A DNA stretch of 30,468 bases. Origin: CAYGEY01 sp964349065 (lineage in GTDB: Bacteria; Patescibacteriota; Gracilibacteria; 1-14-2-50-48-13). Shown here piece after piece: positions 8,950 through 16,751 of this stretch. Both the position numbers and the translations under genes were made by a program. The stretch is from NCBI GenBank assembly GCA_964349065.1, contig CAYGEY010000010.1, positions 1 to 30,468 on the forward strand, read 5' to 3'. The notes below the pieces were generated by a model that worked only from the letters and a program-made list of their open reading frames with translations, was not told the DNA's origin and made no database searches. The first letter of the stretch is position 1, and every line of letters begins with the position of its first letter.

Positions 8950-9043
8950 ATTTTGCATAAAGTCAATATTAATGTTGCAATAATACATTATTTTTCAAAG
9001 TATCTTGATTTTAATATGCCCTGAGGCAATGATGAGCTACATT

Positions 9044-9049
9044 TATAAT
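9044..9049 (+). promoter_or_regulatory. -10 box of rlmI (leaderless)
   Basis: A perfect TATAAT ends 7 nt before the ATG at 9057 and no Shine-Dalgarno is present. The -35 is poor. The predicted transcript starts at the start codon. Confidence 0.6.
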
Positions 9050-9056
9050 AGAATTT

Positions 9057-10241
9057 ATGGAAATCTTGAAACTTACCGTTTTCGACAAAAGAAAAGGCCC
9101 CATCCTCGGCCGACATCCTTGGATATTTTCAGGTGCGCTCAAGGATTTGCCGGATGGTATTGCACAAGGAACAATAGTCGATGTTTCCGATGAACGTGGT
9201 AACTTTATCGCCAGAGGTTATTTCGGATCGTATGCACAGATTGCGGTGAGAGTGCTGAGTTTGAAGCAAGAGGAGATTGATGTTGCTTTTTTTGAAAGAA
9301 AAATTGCAAAAGCCCAGCGACTTCGAGAAAAATATATACCAAGTGATACGAATGCATACCGTTTGATAAATGCGGAGAACGACGGAATTCCCGGGCTGAT
9401 TGTCGATAATTATGCGGGGCATCTCATCATACAATGTCACACCAAGGGGATTGAAGTTATGAAGAATATGATCGTCACTGCCCTCTGTAATGTTCTTTCA
9501 CCCGTAAGTATATTTGAGAGGTCAGATGTATTGGCGCTCAAAAAAGACGATGGAGAAATGTCAAAATCCCAAATTTTTGGAGAAACTCCGGATGAGGTTC
9601 TTATCTTGGAACATGGATTCAAGTTTTATGTAGATCTTAAAGAGGGTCAGAAGACAGGGTTTTTTTTGGATCAACGTGAAAAACGATACGCACTCATGAA
9701 ATATTGCAAAGATGCGCATGTACTGAATACGTTTTGTTACTCAGGAGGATTTACAGTGTATGCCTTAGCCGGTGGAGCTGTCCATGTTACAAGTATTGAT
9801 GTCTCGGCAAAAGCCATTGAACTTGCAAAAAAGAATGTCCTGGCAAACGGGTTTGACACTTCAAAGGTCACATTTGTGGTGGAAGATGTGAAGAAATTTC
9901 TTCCCTCCTGCGAGCCCGGTTCTGTTGATGTCATCATTTTAGATCCGCCTGCATTTATTAAGGATCGAAAAAAGAAAGAAGAGGGGATTTTCGGGTATAA
10001 AAAAATCAATGAAATGGCTATGAATATCATTAGTGATGAGGGAATTTTGATTTCATGTTCTTGCTCCAATCATCTAACTCTACAAGATTTCAGATATCTC
10101 TTGTCTGAATGCGGATCTCGAACACGAAGTACACTTCAACTAATAGAGACTCACATGCATGATTTGGACCATCCTGAATTGGTGCCATACATGGAGGGAG
10201 GATATTTGAAGACATTATTTTTACGTGTCTTGAAGGACTAG
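9057..10241 (+). CDS. rlmI: 23S rRNA (cytosine-C5) methyltransferase, RlmI family
   Basis: The 394-aa protein is a class I SAM-dependent methyltransferase of the RlmI/RlmK type, which makes m5C in 23S rRNA (C1962 in E. coli). The N-terminal PUA domain is about residues 1-75 (…GRHPWIFSGALKDLPDGIAQGTIVDV…), followed by a central EEHEE-like domain and a Rossmann fold from about 200. The SAM-binding motif is 'NTFCYSGGFTVYALAGGA', with Asp in 'TSIDVS'. 'ILDPPAFIKDR' is motif IV, and the late 'SCSCSNHLT' holds the likely catalytic cysteine. The ATG at 9057 matches the start of homologues. The target position is inferred from the family. A long hairpin begins at the last base of the stop codon. Confidence 0.9.
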   Translation: MEILKLTVFDKRKGPILGRHPWIFSGALKDLPDGIAQGTIVDVSDERGNFIARGYFGSYAQIAVRVLSLKQEEIDVAFFERKIAKAQRLREKYIPSDTNAYRLINAENDGIPGLIVDNYAGHLIIQCHTKGIEVMKNMIVTALCNVLSPVSIFERSDVLALKKDDGEMSKSQIFGETPDEVLILEHGFKFYVDLKEGQKTGFFLDQREKRYALMKYCKDAHVLNTFCYSGGFTVYALAGGAVHVTSIDVSAKAIELAKKNVLANGFDTSKVTFVVEDVKKFLPSCEPGSVDVIILDPPAFIKDRKKKEEGIFGYKKINEMAMNIISDEGILISCSCSNHLTLQDFRYLLSECGSRTRSTLQLIETHMHDLDHPELVPYMEGGYLKTLFLRVLKD

Positions 10242-10363
10242 AAAATTAAAAATAAACAGTATAGTACAAGGAGTCAAGGAGTGAGTGACGCAACTGTAGT
10301 CATCTACAGTAAGGAACGATTGACACAGACGACGCAGTAATATGCTATTTATTTTTAATTTTC
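10241..10363 (+). terminator. 123-bp hairpin at the 3' end of rlmI
   Basis: GAAAATTAAAAATAAA (10241-10256) is perfectly complementary to the sequence at 10348-10363. The 91-nt interior carries a second perfect hairpin, ACTGTAG-TCAT-CTACAGT (about 10287-10304), and short further pairings. The outer stem includes the last G of the rlmI stop codon. It probably ends or stabilises the rlmI transcript. Its loop does not match the two related hairpins at 18752 and 23595. Confidence 0.6.
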
Positions 10364-10365
10364 AT

Positions 10366-10511
10366 AAAAAAAGAAACCGATTTGTGATAGTGCCCATATT
10401 GTACTATTTATCACTGTTGAATTTTTAATATAAAGATTCAAACAATGGCAGACAAATGAAGGAGGGTCTATTCTAAAGCGGTTTCAGTTTCGTGTTCCTT
10501 GGTAGGAACAT
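10366..10511 (-). ncRNA. Candidate structured small RNA
   Basis: The gap 10364-10592 has no gene. On the minus strand about 146 nt can fold as a branched structure. A 5' hairpin GTTCCT-ACCA-AGGAAC (10494-10509) is followed by a closing stem GAAACCG/CGGTTTC (10479-10485 with 10373-10379), an inner ATTTGT/ACAAAT stem, and two hairpins (TGTTTGAAT/ATTCAACA and GTGATA…/…TATCAC). The closing stem runs directly into seven T residues (10372-10366), as in an intrinsic terminator. A -10-like TATAAA at 10518-10523 would start it near 10511. No known RNA family was recognised. The unpaired segment contains CCCTCCTT, complementary to a Shine-Dalgarno. Confidence 0.35.
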
Positions 10512-10563
10512 TGATACTTTATAATAAAATTTATTTTTATCAAGTTTTGATATTTTTATCTAA

Positions 10564-10604
10564 TGACAATGATTGTTGTCAGTTTGCAATAAATGGGGTA
10601 TAAT
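10564..10604 (+). promoter_or_regulatory. Promoter and palindromic operator of the first TrmB-like gene
   Basis: TTGTCA (10576-10581) and a perfect TATAAT (10599-10604) have 17-nt spacing. The -35 is the right arm of the inverted repeat TGACAA-N6-TTGTCA (10564-10581), which also contains the palindrome ACAATGATTGT (10566-10576). A dyad over the -35 directly before a regulator gene suggests autoregulation (inference). The -10 lies downstream of an upstream in-frame ATG at 10593, so that ATG cannot be the start for this promoter. Confidence 0.65.
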
Positions 10605-10625
10605 ATCCTGATAAAACAAAAATAC

Positions 10626-11369
10626 ATGAAAAATCTGGACACGTTACTCTCACAATTAGGGCTTTCAGACAAGGAAGCTGCAATCTATATTGCCCTGCTC
10701 CATAGAGGTGAAACCACTGCCTCCGGTATGGCTGAGCATTTAGGTATACCAAGGTCAACAGCGAAATTTCTCCTCAACCAAATGGTTCAAAAAAAAATCA
10801 TTGTTGAAGATGGTGCAAACAATACCACCACGTATTCTATTGAAACAACAGATGCTCTGTCGTACATGGTGACCCATGAAAAATCCCTCCTAGAGAAAAG
10901 AGAAGTATTATTTTCTCAAGTATTGGGTGCTCTCAAAAATATTCACAATCCCTCAAGTATCTTACCAAGAATCAAATTTTATGAAGGTGTTTCAAACACA
11001 ATTGGTCTAATGTACGAGTTTTTGGGAAATGGGAAAGAAAACCTAAGAATATTTGGAGCCGTGGAGCATATGCGTAAATTCGCACCAAATGAGATTGATC
11101 AATATATCGATTTTTCCATGAATCTCACACAGAATTCAAAAATAATCAAAGGATCATCATATAAAAATCATTCGGTTTCTCAATCAACACATTATAAAAT
11201 CAAATTCTATACAGATTTTGCAGAACCTACTGTGGAAATCCAAATTGCAAAAGGGAAGGTCTGCATAATCAGTTTTGAAGAAGGGAAAATCTCCGGACTC
11301 TTAATTGAGCATGAGGAGATAGCTCATGGATTTGAACAGATTTTTGATGAACTCTGGCAACTATTATAA
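10626..11369 (+). CDS. TrmB-family transcriptional regulator, first of a pair
   Basis: The 247-aa protein has an N-terminal winged helix of the TrmB type (residues about 1-75: MKNLDTLLSQLGLSDKEAAIYIALL…TTASGMAEHLGIPRSTAKFLLNQMVQKKIIVE), a short coiled linker (EKSLLEKREVLFSQVL), and a C-terminal effector-like domain beginning 'PRIKFYEGVSNTIGLMYEFL'. Archaeal relatives sense sugars, but the ligand here is unknown. I start it at 10626, not at the in-frame ATG 10593, because the TATAAT box overlaps that upstream stretch. Its stop codon lies inside the -10 box of the next gene, a paralogue. Confidence 0.85.
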   Translation: MKNLDTLLSQLGLSDKEAAIYIALLHRGETTASGMAEHLGIPRSTAKFLLNQMVQKKIIVEDGANNTTTYSIETTDALSYMVTHEKSLLEKREVLFSQVLGALKNIHNPSSILPRIKFYEGVSNTIGLMYEFLGNGKENLRIFGAVEHMRKFAPNEIDQYIDFSMNLTQNSKIIKGSSYKNHSVSQSTHYKIKFYTDFAEPTVEIQIAKGKVCIISFEEGKISGLLIEHEEIAHGFEQIFDELWQLL

Positions 11370-11370
11370 T
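11365..11370 (+). promoter_or_regulatory. -10 box of the second TrmB-like gene, overlapping a stop codon
   Basis: A perfect TATAAT includes the TAA stop (11367-11369) of the preceding gene and ends 8 nt before the next ATG, giving a leaderless start. The paralogue may therefore be transcribed on its own as well as by read-through. Confidence 0.5.
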
Positions 11371-11378
11371 ACTACTTT

Positions 11379-12131
11379 ATGAATATTATTACTTCCCTTG
11401 TAGATTTAGGACTTACTGAAAAAGAGGCTGAGCTCTATCTGGCACTTTTGCCACGAGGTCAGGCGCCTGCTTCAATATTGGCCAAGGCGCTCGGACAGCC
11501 ACGAAGCAGTACACGCTTTACATTGGAGCAAATGGTAAAGAAGGGGATTATCAGTGAGATTGAAAAGCATGCCACGTCGATTTATATTTTAGAGGACCCG
11601 GAAAATTTGGGGCGGATGCTTTCAAAACAGAAAAGTGATATTGAGTTTCGTGAGAAAAAGTTGGAGGAGATTTTAAAGATTTTACATACCATGATTAAAG
11701 GTGCGTCCGGATTGCCAAAGGTGACATATTACGAGGGGATTGAGGATGTGAGTGAAATGGTGATCGTAGCAAATAATCAGATAAAAAACATTTATGAATT
11801 CGGTACAGGTGATTACGTTGAACAGCACTACCCGGAAATCGTGAAAAGATTTAATGAAAGATTCATTAAAATTCCAAATAGAACAGTATCATCAATACGT
11901 GGTAACAAATATCGCGAGCTGTACAAAAAATATAAACCAAAAGTACAATTACGAAACAAGTTTTTCACTACTGTGGAAGAAATAAAAACCGGTGTAACCA
12001 TGGGAGAAAATACAACTATTATTTCTGTCTTCGTTGAAAATGACATTGCAGGTATTAAAATCGAATCTGAAAATATTACAAAAAATCTGATTTCTATTTT
12101 TCAAGAAGTGTGGGGAAAATTGCCGGAATAA
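11379..12131 (+). CDS. TrmB-family transcriptional regulator, second of a pair
   Basis: The 250-aa paralogue has the same architecture. The winged helix is at about 1-75 (LVDLGLTEKEAELYLALLPRGQAPASILAKALGQPRSSTRFTLEQMVKKGIIS), the helical linker at 85-105, and the effector-like domain from 'PKVTYYEGIEDVSEMV'. The C-terminal parts are more divergent than the DNA-binding parts, so the two may read related operators but different signals (inference). It lies 9 nt after the first regulator. The M23 peptidase gene begins 55 nt downstream in the same direction and may be a target or operon member. Confidence 0.87.
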   Translation: MNIITSLVDLGLTEKEAELYLALLPRGQAPASILAKALGQPRSSTRFTLEQMVKKGIISEIEKHATSIYILEDPENLGRMLSKQKSDIEFREKKLEEILKILHTMIKGASGLPKVTYYEGIEDVSEMVIVANNQIKNIYEFGTGDYVEQHYPEIVKRFNERFIKIPNRTVSSIRGNKYRELYKKYKPKVQLRNKFFTTVEEIKTGVTMGENTTIISVFVENDIAGIKIESENITKNLISIFQEVWGKLPE

Positions 12132-12145
12132 ATCTTTGCCGGAAT
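12120..12145 (+). repeat. Short direct repeat at the end of the second regulator
   Basis: TTGCCGGAAT occurs at 12120-12129, covering the last codons of the regulator, and again at 12136-12145. It looks like a small local duplication. Confidence 0.5.
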
Positions 12146-12186
12146 TAAATAGAATGTATGATGTTTATACAATTCTTTTATTTTTC

Positions 12187-13353
12187 ATGAAAAAATATTT
12201 TCTCTTCCTATTAGTATTTTTCAGTTCGACATTTGGGTGTATTTCCTACACATATGCCTACCAAGTTGACATACCAAGTACAATGATCCAAGGTGATACT
12301 ATAAAACTTGACATGGGTAGATTTGATATATTAACCGCAACAGTGAAGCTTGGGGAAAACACATTTCGATTTTATCCGGTAACTCTACCTATTGATGATA
12401 CTTCCCCTCTCACCAAGCGTGAGTTTTTAAAATATATTTTTAAGAATACAATAATTCCCACTGAAGAACACTTATTGTATACAATCTATGATCTGCCAAA
12501 AACAGATACCGACTATGCCCTGCTCTCTTACCTAGTTAACAATGGATTAGTCTCCCCCACTTTTTCAAAAAAAATTTCTGCAGATAGCCCAATTCTTGCT
12601 TCTGAAGCAAGAAAAATCCTTCCTAAAAACACCCCGTTAAAATTTGCCGGCACATATGTGACGTACAAGGACATGGGTATGCCTCACACATCAACAGGAG
12701 TATTTTTGCGATCATATATTGCTCCACATAGACAAAGCAGTCTTGGTGAAAAAACATTAGTTATAAATTTTGTAACGAAAAATGGAGAGAAGAAGTCTAT
12801 TGAAAAAAAGATTAGTATTCTTCCGGGTTCATTCCGCATCTCACGATTTTCCCTCTCGGCAGACCGCTATGCCCTCTTTGGGAAAGAAGCCCAAGATAAT
12901 ACCTGGGATAAAGTTGACGCGGCTCGAAAAACTTCGAATCCTAAGCAACTTTGGACCGGTGTATTTCTTATACCCATTAAAGGAAAGGAGACCTCTCATT
13001 TTGGGGATATTATGTATATCAATGGAGTGTACAACGGATCACACTTCGGCATCGACTATGCGGCACCTTCCGGTACGGCTATGATCGCATCAAACACCGG
13101 TAACGTAGTACTTTCTGAGTATCTCCCCTCTTTTGGAAATACCATCATTATCGATCATGGTCAGGATGTATTTACTATGTATCTTCATCTGTCAAAAAAT
13201 GTTGTGACCGTCGGACAACATGTGACGAAAGGTGAGCTCATTGGTAGAGTCGGAAATACCGGCCTATCCACCGGCCCCCACCTCCACTTCACGTTTTTCA
13301 ACAAAGATGTTATCGTGAATAACAGAGATTGGACCGATGGTAAGTTTCAATAA
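12187..13353 (+). CDS. Exported M23 family metallopeptidase
   Basis: The 388-aa protein is a LytM-type peptidoglycan endopeptidase or wall-binding factor. Residues 1-24 are a signal peptide (MKKYFLFLLVFFSSTFGC… to TYA). Residues about 60-150 resemble an S-layer-homology-like region (…LTKREFLKYIF…LSYLVNNGLVSPTF…SEARKIL). The M23 domain occupies the last 110 residues and keeps the zinc ligands H286-x3-D290 (HFGID) and H367 in HLHF, with H334 and H365 as catalytic histidines, so it should be active. I start at ATG 12187 because it gives a clean signal peptide; an upstream in-frame TTG at 12136 would add 17 residues in front of it. The stop lies 3 nt from the convergent pepN stop. Confidence 0.92.
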   Translation: MKKYFLFLLVFFSSTFGCISYTYAYQVDIPSTMIQGDTIKLDMGRFDILTATVKLGENTFRFYPVTLPIDDTSPLTKREFLKYIFKNTIIPTEEHLLYTIYDLPKTDTDYALLSYLVNNGLVSPTFSKKISADSPILASEARKILPKNTPLKFAGTYVTYKDMGMPHTSTGVFLRSYIAPHRQSSLGEKTLVINFVTKNGEKKSIEKKISILPGSFRISRFSLSADRYALFGKEAQDNTWDKVDAARKTSNPKQLWTGVFLIPIKGKETSHFGDIMYINGVYNGSHFGIDYAAPSGTAMIASNTGNVVLSEYLPSFGNTIIIDHGQDVFTMYLHLSKNVVTVGQHVTKGELIGRVGNTGLSTGPHLHFTFFNKDVIVNNRDWTDGKFQ

Positions 13354-13356
13354 GTG

Positions 13357-15978
13357 CTACGCACCAAGTGTAGAGGTAATGATTTCTTTTGCATCTTTTG
13401 AAAGGTTCTGCTTGGACAATCGATCCAAAGTTTCCTTCATCTTTGCATTCTGTACCTCCGGTAATTTCCCATAATCCAAAAACCGTTTTGCCAACCATGC
13501 GGATAGTGATCCATTATGCGAATCTATTTCCATAATTGCTTTTTCTACAATTTGGTATCCCCTTCCGGATGCATGATGGAAATATTCATAATTTTTGCAA
13601 ACCCCCGATGTCAGCAAACTGTTCACATGATTTGGAAGATCTTTTCGGAAATAGCTACTATCCCAGATTGCTTCTACTTGATCAAAGACACTTTCTTTTC
13701 TCAGCCCTCCGATAACATTAAAATATTTCGTAATGATAAGCAGGTCATCCTTCCATTTTGTGAAAAAATCTTCCGCAATGTTATCAAAAATTGGGGTATC
13801 GTACTGAGACATCTGTGAAAATACAGCTAACTGATCAGTCATATTATCAGAGTGGTAATATTGATTTTTTGCGTGTTCAAAACCGCTGTTTCCCATGATC
13901 GTAAGGAGATATTTCATGGCCGTATTTCGAAGTAATCTTGCTGATACAAACTCTTGATTGTACGTATAAATCGGCTCAGGCTGATACTTTTCGATGATTC
14001 TTAGGAGCAGATCTTTGTGCTCGGTTGCAAGCAATTTGCGAATATAATCGAGAGCTTTTTGAGCTAGGCTATAGTCCTTGATCGGTAGGTCGAGGGCTAT
14101 GAGCTCGATACCAGGCAGATCCATCATTCGGGATGAAAGGAGGCTTTCCTGCAATGCTTGAGCGCAAATATGGCCAAATGTATCGATAACGTCTTGTGAA
14201 ATTACAGGTTTTTGATGAACTTCAATTTGTTTCATCAATTTTCTTATTTCCTCAATCATCAACCGGCTTCCGGCCATGTACCTCGTGCATCCGTCAGTAT
14301 CATGACGCATGATCGTCACCAGATCCTCTCTTGTTTGTGCAATAGTATATGTCACCGGAGCTGAAAAATTGCGCAAGAGAGAAACAATTGGCCCTGAAGA
14401 TATTTTATTGAGCGTAAAAGTTTGTTCATCGTGTTCCAAAAGTAGCACTGCTGTTTGGTTATATATTTTCCCCTCATATTCAAACTTGATACTTGTGCCT
14501 GTTTCAGACAATAGACCTACAGAAACAGGAATTATGTAAGGTTTATTATTTGCATATCCTTTGGTCGCTTTGTGCGTTTGCTTCACTGTAATAGTAAGTA
14601 CTTCGCTGCTTGCGTCGTATTCGTTGTGTACGTCCAAATGCGGTGTCCCACATTGTTCATACCAATGCATAAATTTTTGTTGATCCAGATTTGACCCGGA
14701 GCCGGATATAATTGCATTCACAAAATCATCACATGTAACGGCCAATCCGTCATGTCTCTTGAAATATGTATTCAAACCATTTTGAAAACCCTCTTTACCG
14801 ACAATGGTTTGGAGCATCCGAATTACTTCAGCTCCTTTTTCATACACGGTCGGGGTGTAAAAATTATCGATGGATTCATAGTATGCCGGCCTTATTGCGT
14901 GTGCGTTGGGACCACTATCTTCCGAGAACTGGATTCTGAGCAAGCTTTCTACATCTTGAATACGTCCCAGATCGTGGAGTCCCATATCCGCCATAAACTC
15001 CTGTTCACGAAAAACCGTGAGGCCTTCCTTGAGAGTGAGCTGAAACCAGTCACGACATATAACTCGGTTCCCGGTCCAGTTGTGGAAATATTCATGTCCG
15101 ATAACGGATAATACGTTTTGATAGTCGGTGTCGGTTGAGGTGGCAGGATCTGCATATGCAAGCTTTGCGTTAAAAATATTGAGCCCTTTGTTCTCCATAG
15201 CCCCAAAGTTGAAAGCCTGAACGATGACGATGCGGTATTCATCGAGATCACACTCAAGACCAAATCGGGATTCGTCCCATGACATGGATTTTTTCAGAGC
15301 CTCCATAGCGAAGTAGCATCTATCTTTGAACCCGTGATCCATGTAGATTTCAAGCAGGATATCACGTCCGCTTAGAGTTTTGTGTGTATCGGTTAATACA
15401 TCCAAATCTCCTGCGACAATCGCAAAGAGATACGACGGTTTCGGAAAAGGATCATGAAAAGTGACTGATTTTATGTGGTCGTTTATTGATTCTGAGAGCT
15501 TGTTTCCGTTGGAGAGGAGGATGGGATATGCCTTTGCGTCTGCCTGAATAGTGACTGTGTAGATCGAGAGAATGTCCGGGCGATCAAAAAAAGGTGTGAT
15601 GTTCCGAAAACCCTCCGGCTCATTTTGTGTACAGAGAATGCTTTCCGAGAGGTAAAGGCCGGCATAGGCAGTGTTCTCCTTCGGGTTGATTGTTGAATCA
15701 GTTTCAATGGTGAAAGTGGTTTTGTCAGTGTCAAAAGTGAGTAGTTCGTTTGAGCGTTTGTATGGGGCTTCTTGGCCGTCGATGAGGAATGTATTGAGAA
15801 TAACGTTTTCTCCGATGTTCATAGTGTGGGTACTAGCTGATTCAGCCTTTATTTCAAGTTTGGAAATAACTGTTACCTCTGATTCGCTCTTGATGGCAAA
15901 ATCAATATCTACAGAGATGACTTTGATGGTTGGGGCGAGATAGTCTTTTGCAAAAATTTTTCGATTATTTGAGTCCAT
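13357..15978 (-). CDS. pepN: Aminopeptidase N (M1 family)
   Basis: The 873-aa protein has the size of the E. coli-type PepN zinc aminopeptidase, a cytoplasmic enzyme that trims N-terminal residues from peptides. The exopeptidase motif GAMENKG is at residues 259-265, and the zinc site HEYFH at 295-299 has its third ligand Glu at 318. 'TVYEKGAEVIRML', with the transition-state Tyr, follows. The C-terminal half is the helical DUF3458/ARM-like region typical of PepN. No signal peptide is visible. The start at 15978 lacks a Shine-Dalgarno; GATAAT at 15990-15995 on the minus strand is a possible -10. Confidence 0.95.
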   Translation of the reverse strand: MDSNNRKIFAKDYLAPTIKVISVDIDFAIKSESEVTVISKLEIKAESASTHTMNIGENVILNTFLIDGQEAPYKRSNELLTFDTDKTTFTIETDSTINPKENTAYAGLYLSESILCTQNEPEGFRNITPFFDRPDILSIYTVTIQADAKAYPILLSNGNKLSESINDHIKSVTFHDPFPKPSYLFAIVAGDLDVLTDTHKTLSGRDILLEIYMDHGFKDRCYFAMEALKKSMSWDESRFGLECDLDEYRIVIVQAFNFGAMENKGLNIFNAKLAYADPATSTDTDYQNVLSVIGHEYFHNWTGNRVICRDWFQLTLKEGLTVFREQEFMADMGLHDLGRIQDVESLLRIQFSEDSGPNAHAIRPAYYESIDNFYTPTVYEKGAEVIRMLQTIVGKEGFQNGLNTYFKRHDGLAVTCDDFVNAIISGSGSNLDQQKFMHWYEQCGTPHLDVHNEYDASSEVLTITVKQTHKATKGYANNKPYIIPVSVGLLSETGTSIKFEYEGKIYNQTAVLLLEHDEQTFTLNKISSGPIVSLLRNFSAPVTYTIAQTREDLVTIMRHDTDGCTRYMAGSRLMIEEIRKLMKQIEVHQKPVISQDVIDTFGHICAQALQESLLSSRMMDLPGIELIALDLPIKDYSLAQKALDYIRKLLATEHKDLLLRIIEKYQPEPIYTYNQEFVSARLLRNTAMKYLLTIMGNSGFEHAKNQYYHSDNMTDQLAVFSQMSQYDTPIFDNIAEDFFTKWKDDLLIITKYFNVIGGLRKESVFDQVEAIWDSSYFRKDLPNHVNSLLTSGVCKNYEYFHHASGRGYQIVEKAIMEIDSHNGSLSAWLAKRFLDYGKLPEVQNAKMKETLDRLSKQNLSKDAKEIITSTLGA

Positions 15979-16047
15979 GATGAATAATGATTATCAGACT
16001 TGAGTACGATAATTTTTTCTTGGGAAATGGGAAGAGAAAAAAAGTAA

Positions 16048-16079
16048 AAATCCCCAGTCTCACGTGAGACTAGGGATTT
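16048..16079 (-). terminator. Terminator of the CCGTGS peptide gene
   Basis: AAATCCC (16048-16054) and GGGATTT (16073-16079) flank the perfect palindrome AGTCTCACGTGAGACT (16056-16071), with one C/A mismatch. On the minus strand the stem is followed by a T-rich run (TTTTTACTTTTTTT), a strong intrinsic terminator. Confidence 0.85.
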
Positions 16080-16107
16080 GAGAGGCGGTTAGTTACTTAG
16101 AAGTAAG

Positions 16108-16338
16108 CTAGCTGCCGGTGCCGCAACAGGCCTGGGTCGGCTGATGAGGTTTGGTTTCAGATTGGGCAATAGTTAAAGAAAAATTATTTACCACTGGCTG
16201 GTGTTGGGAATAAATTTGAGATCTTTGGATCGAGGCGGGAATAACCGGCGACGTGATCGGGCTTAAAATCAAAATCATTCCAAACATGGCAGTGGCAATC
16301 AACTTCTTCGAATGCAAACGGTAATTAACTAATTTCAT
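16108..16338 (-). CDS. Small exported peptide ending in CCGTGS
   Basis: The 76-aa product has no recognised family. A basic N-terminus (RLHSKKL) and a hydrophobic segment at about 13-35 (IATAMFGMILILSPITSPVIPAS) form a signal peptide or anchor. The rest is a Gln/Ser/Thr/Pro-rich linker ending in QACCGTGS. The two adjacent Cys near the C-terminus are the only ones in the protein, which suggests metal binding, a disulphide or modification (speculative). The expression signals are unusually complete for this window: extended -10 TGTTATAAT, AGGAGG at 16349-16354 located 10 nt before ATG, and its own terminator. It is monocistronic. Confidence 0.75.
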   Translation of the reverse strand: MKLVNYRLHSKKLIATAMFGMILILSPITSPVIPASIQRSQIYSQHQPVVNNFSLTIAQSETKPHQPTQACCGTGS

Positions 16339-16378
16339 AGTTAATCAACCTCCTTTGTGTTAAAAATATTGTACCAAT

Positions 16379-16404
16379 ATTATAACAAATAATTTATTTG
16401 TCAA
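16379..16404 (-). promoter_or_regulatory. Promoter with a perfect palindromic operator
   Basis: On the minus strand TTGACA (16399-16404) precedes an extended -10 TGTTATAAT (TG at 16386-16387, hexamer 16379-16384); the spacer is 14 nt. The sequence 16385-16401, ACAAATAATTTATTTGT, is a perfect 8+1+8 palindrome filling the spacer between the two boxes. A repressor bound there would block RNA polymerase, so the peptide gene is probably tightly regulated. Confidence 0.6.
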
Positions 16405-16443
16405 CTAAACATATATATTCGCGCCAACAATGATTCTTGTCAA

Positions 16444-16746
16444 TTACTCCAACATGGACTTCAGCTCCCCTCCCATGTGCATTTCCATAACAATATCTCT
16501 CCCTCCGACGAACTCCCCATTCACATACAATTGCGGCAGAGTCGGCCAGTCGGAAAATACCTTGATTGCTTCTCGCAACGTCTCATCAGCGAGAACATCG
16601 CGCGTTTCATACTCTACCTCATATTCATTCAACACCTTCACCACATCCATCGAAAAGCGGCACATCGGCTGAGCCTTGTCACCTTTCATGTACAGTACAA
16701 TCGGGTGAGACGAAACATCATTTTTTATAACCTCAAATATATCCAT
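16444..16746 (-). CDS. Monothiol glutaredoxin (Grx4/GrxD-like) with CRFS site
   Basis: The 100-aa protein matches the monothiol glutaredoxin family, which binds a [2Fe-2S] cluster with glutathione and delivers clusters, often as a heterodimer with BolA. The active site reads MKGDKAQPMCRFS with Cys29; the family standard is CGFS, so Gly is replaced by Arg. Other landmarks are present: 'DWPTLPQLYVNGEFVGG' with the cis-Pro, and a Gly-Gly-x-Asp glutathione contact (GGRDIV). It follows bolA by 5 nt in an operon and lacks a Shine-Dalgarno. The CRFS variant may change glutathione or cluster binding. Confidence 0.93.
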   Translation of the reverse strand: MDIFEVIKNDVSSHPIVLYMKGDKAQPMCRFSMDVVKVLNEYEVEYETRDVLADETLREAIKVFSDWPTLPQLYVNGEFVGGRDIVMEMHMGGELKSMLE

Positions 16747-16751
16747 ATTGA

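Noticed and set aside
10593..10625. Upstream ATG at 10593 as the start of the first TrmB gene
   Set aside because: The TATAAT box at 10599-10604 lies after it, and family similarity begins at the ATG 10626.
14752..15111. Long open frame opposite pepN
   Set aside because: It lies wholly within the conserved pepN gene on the other strand and has no recognisable protein features.
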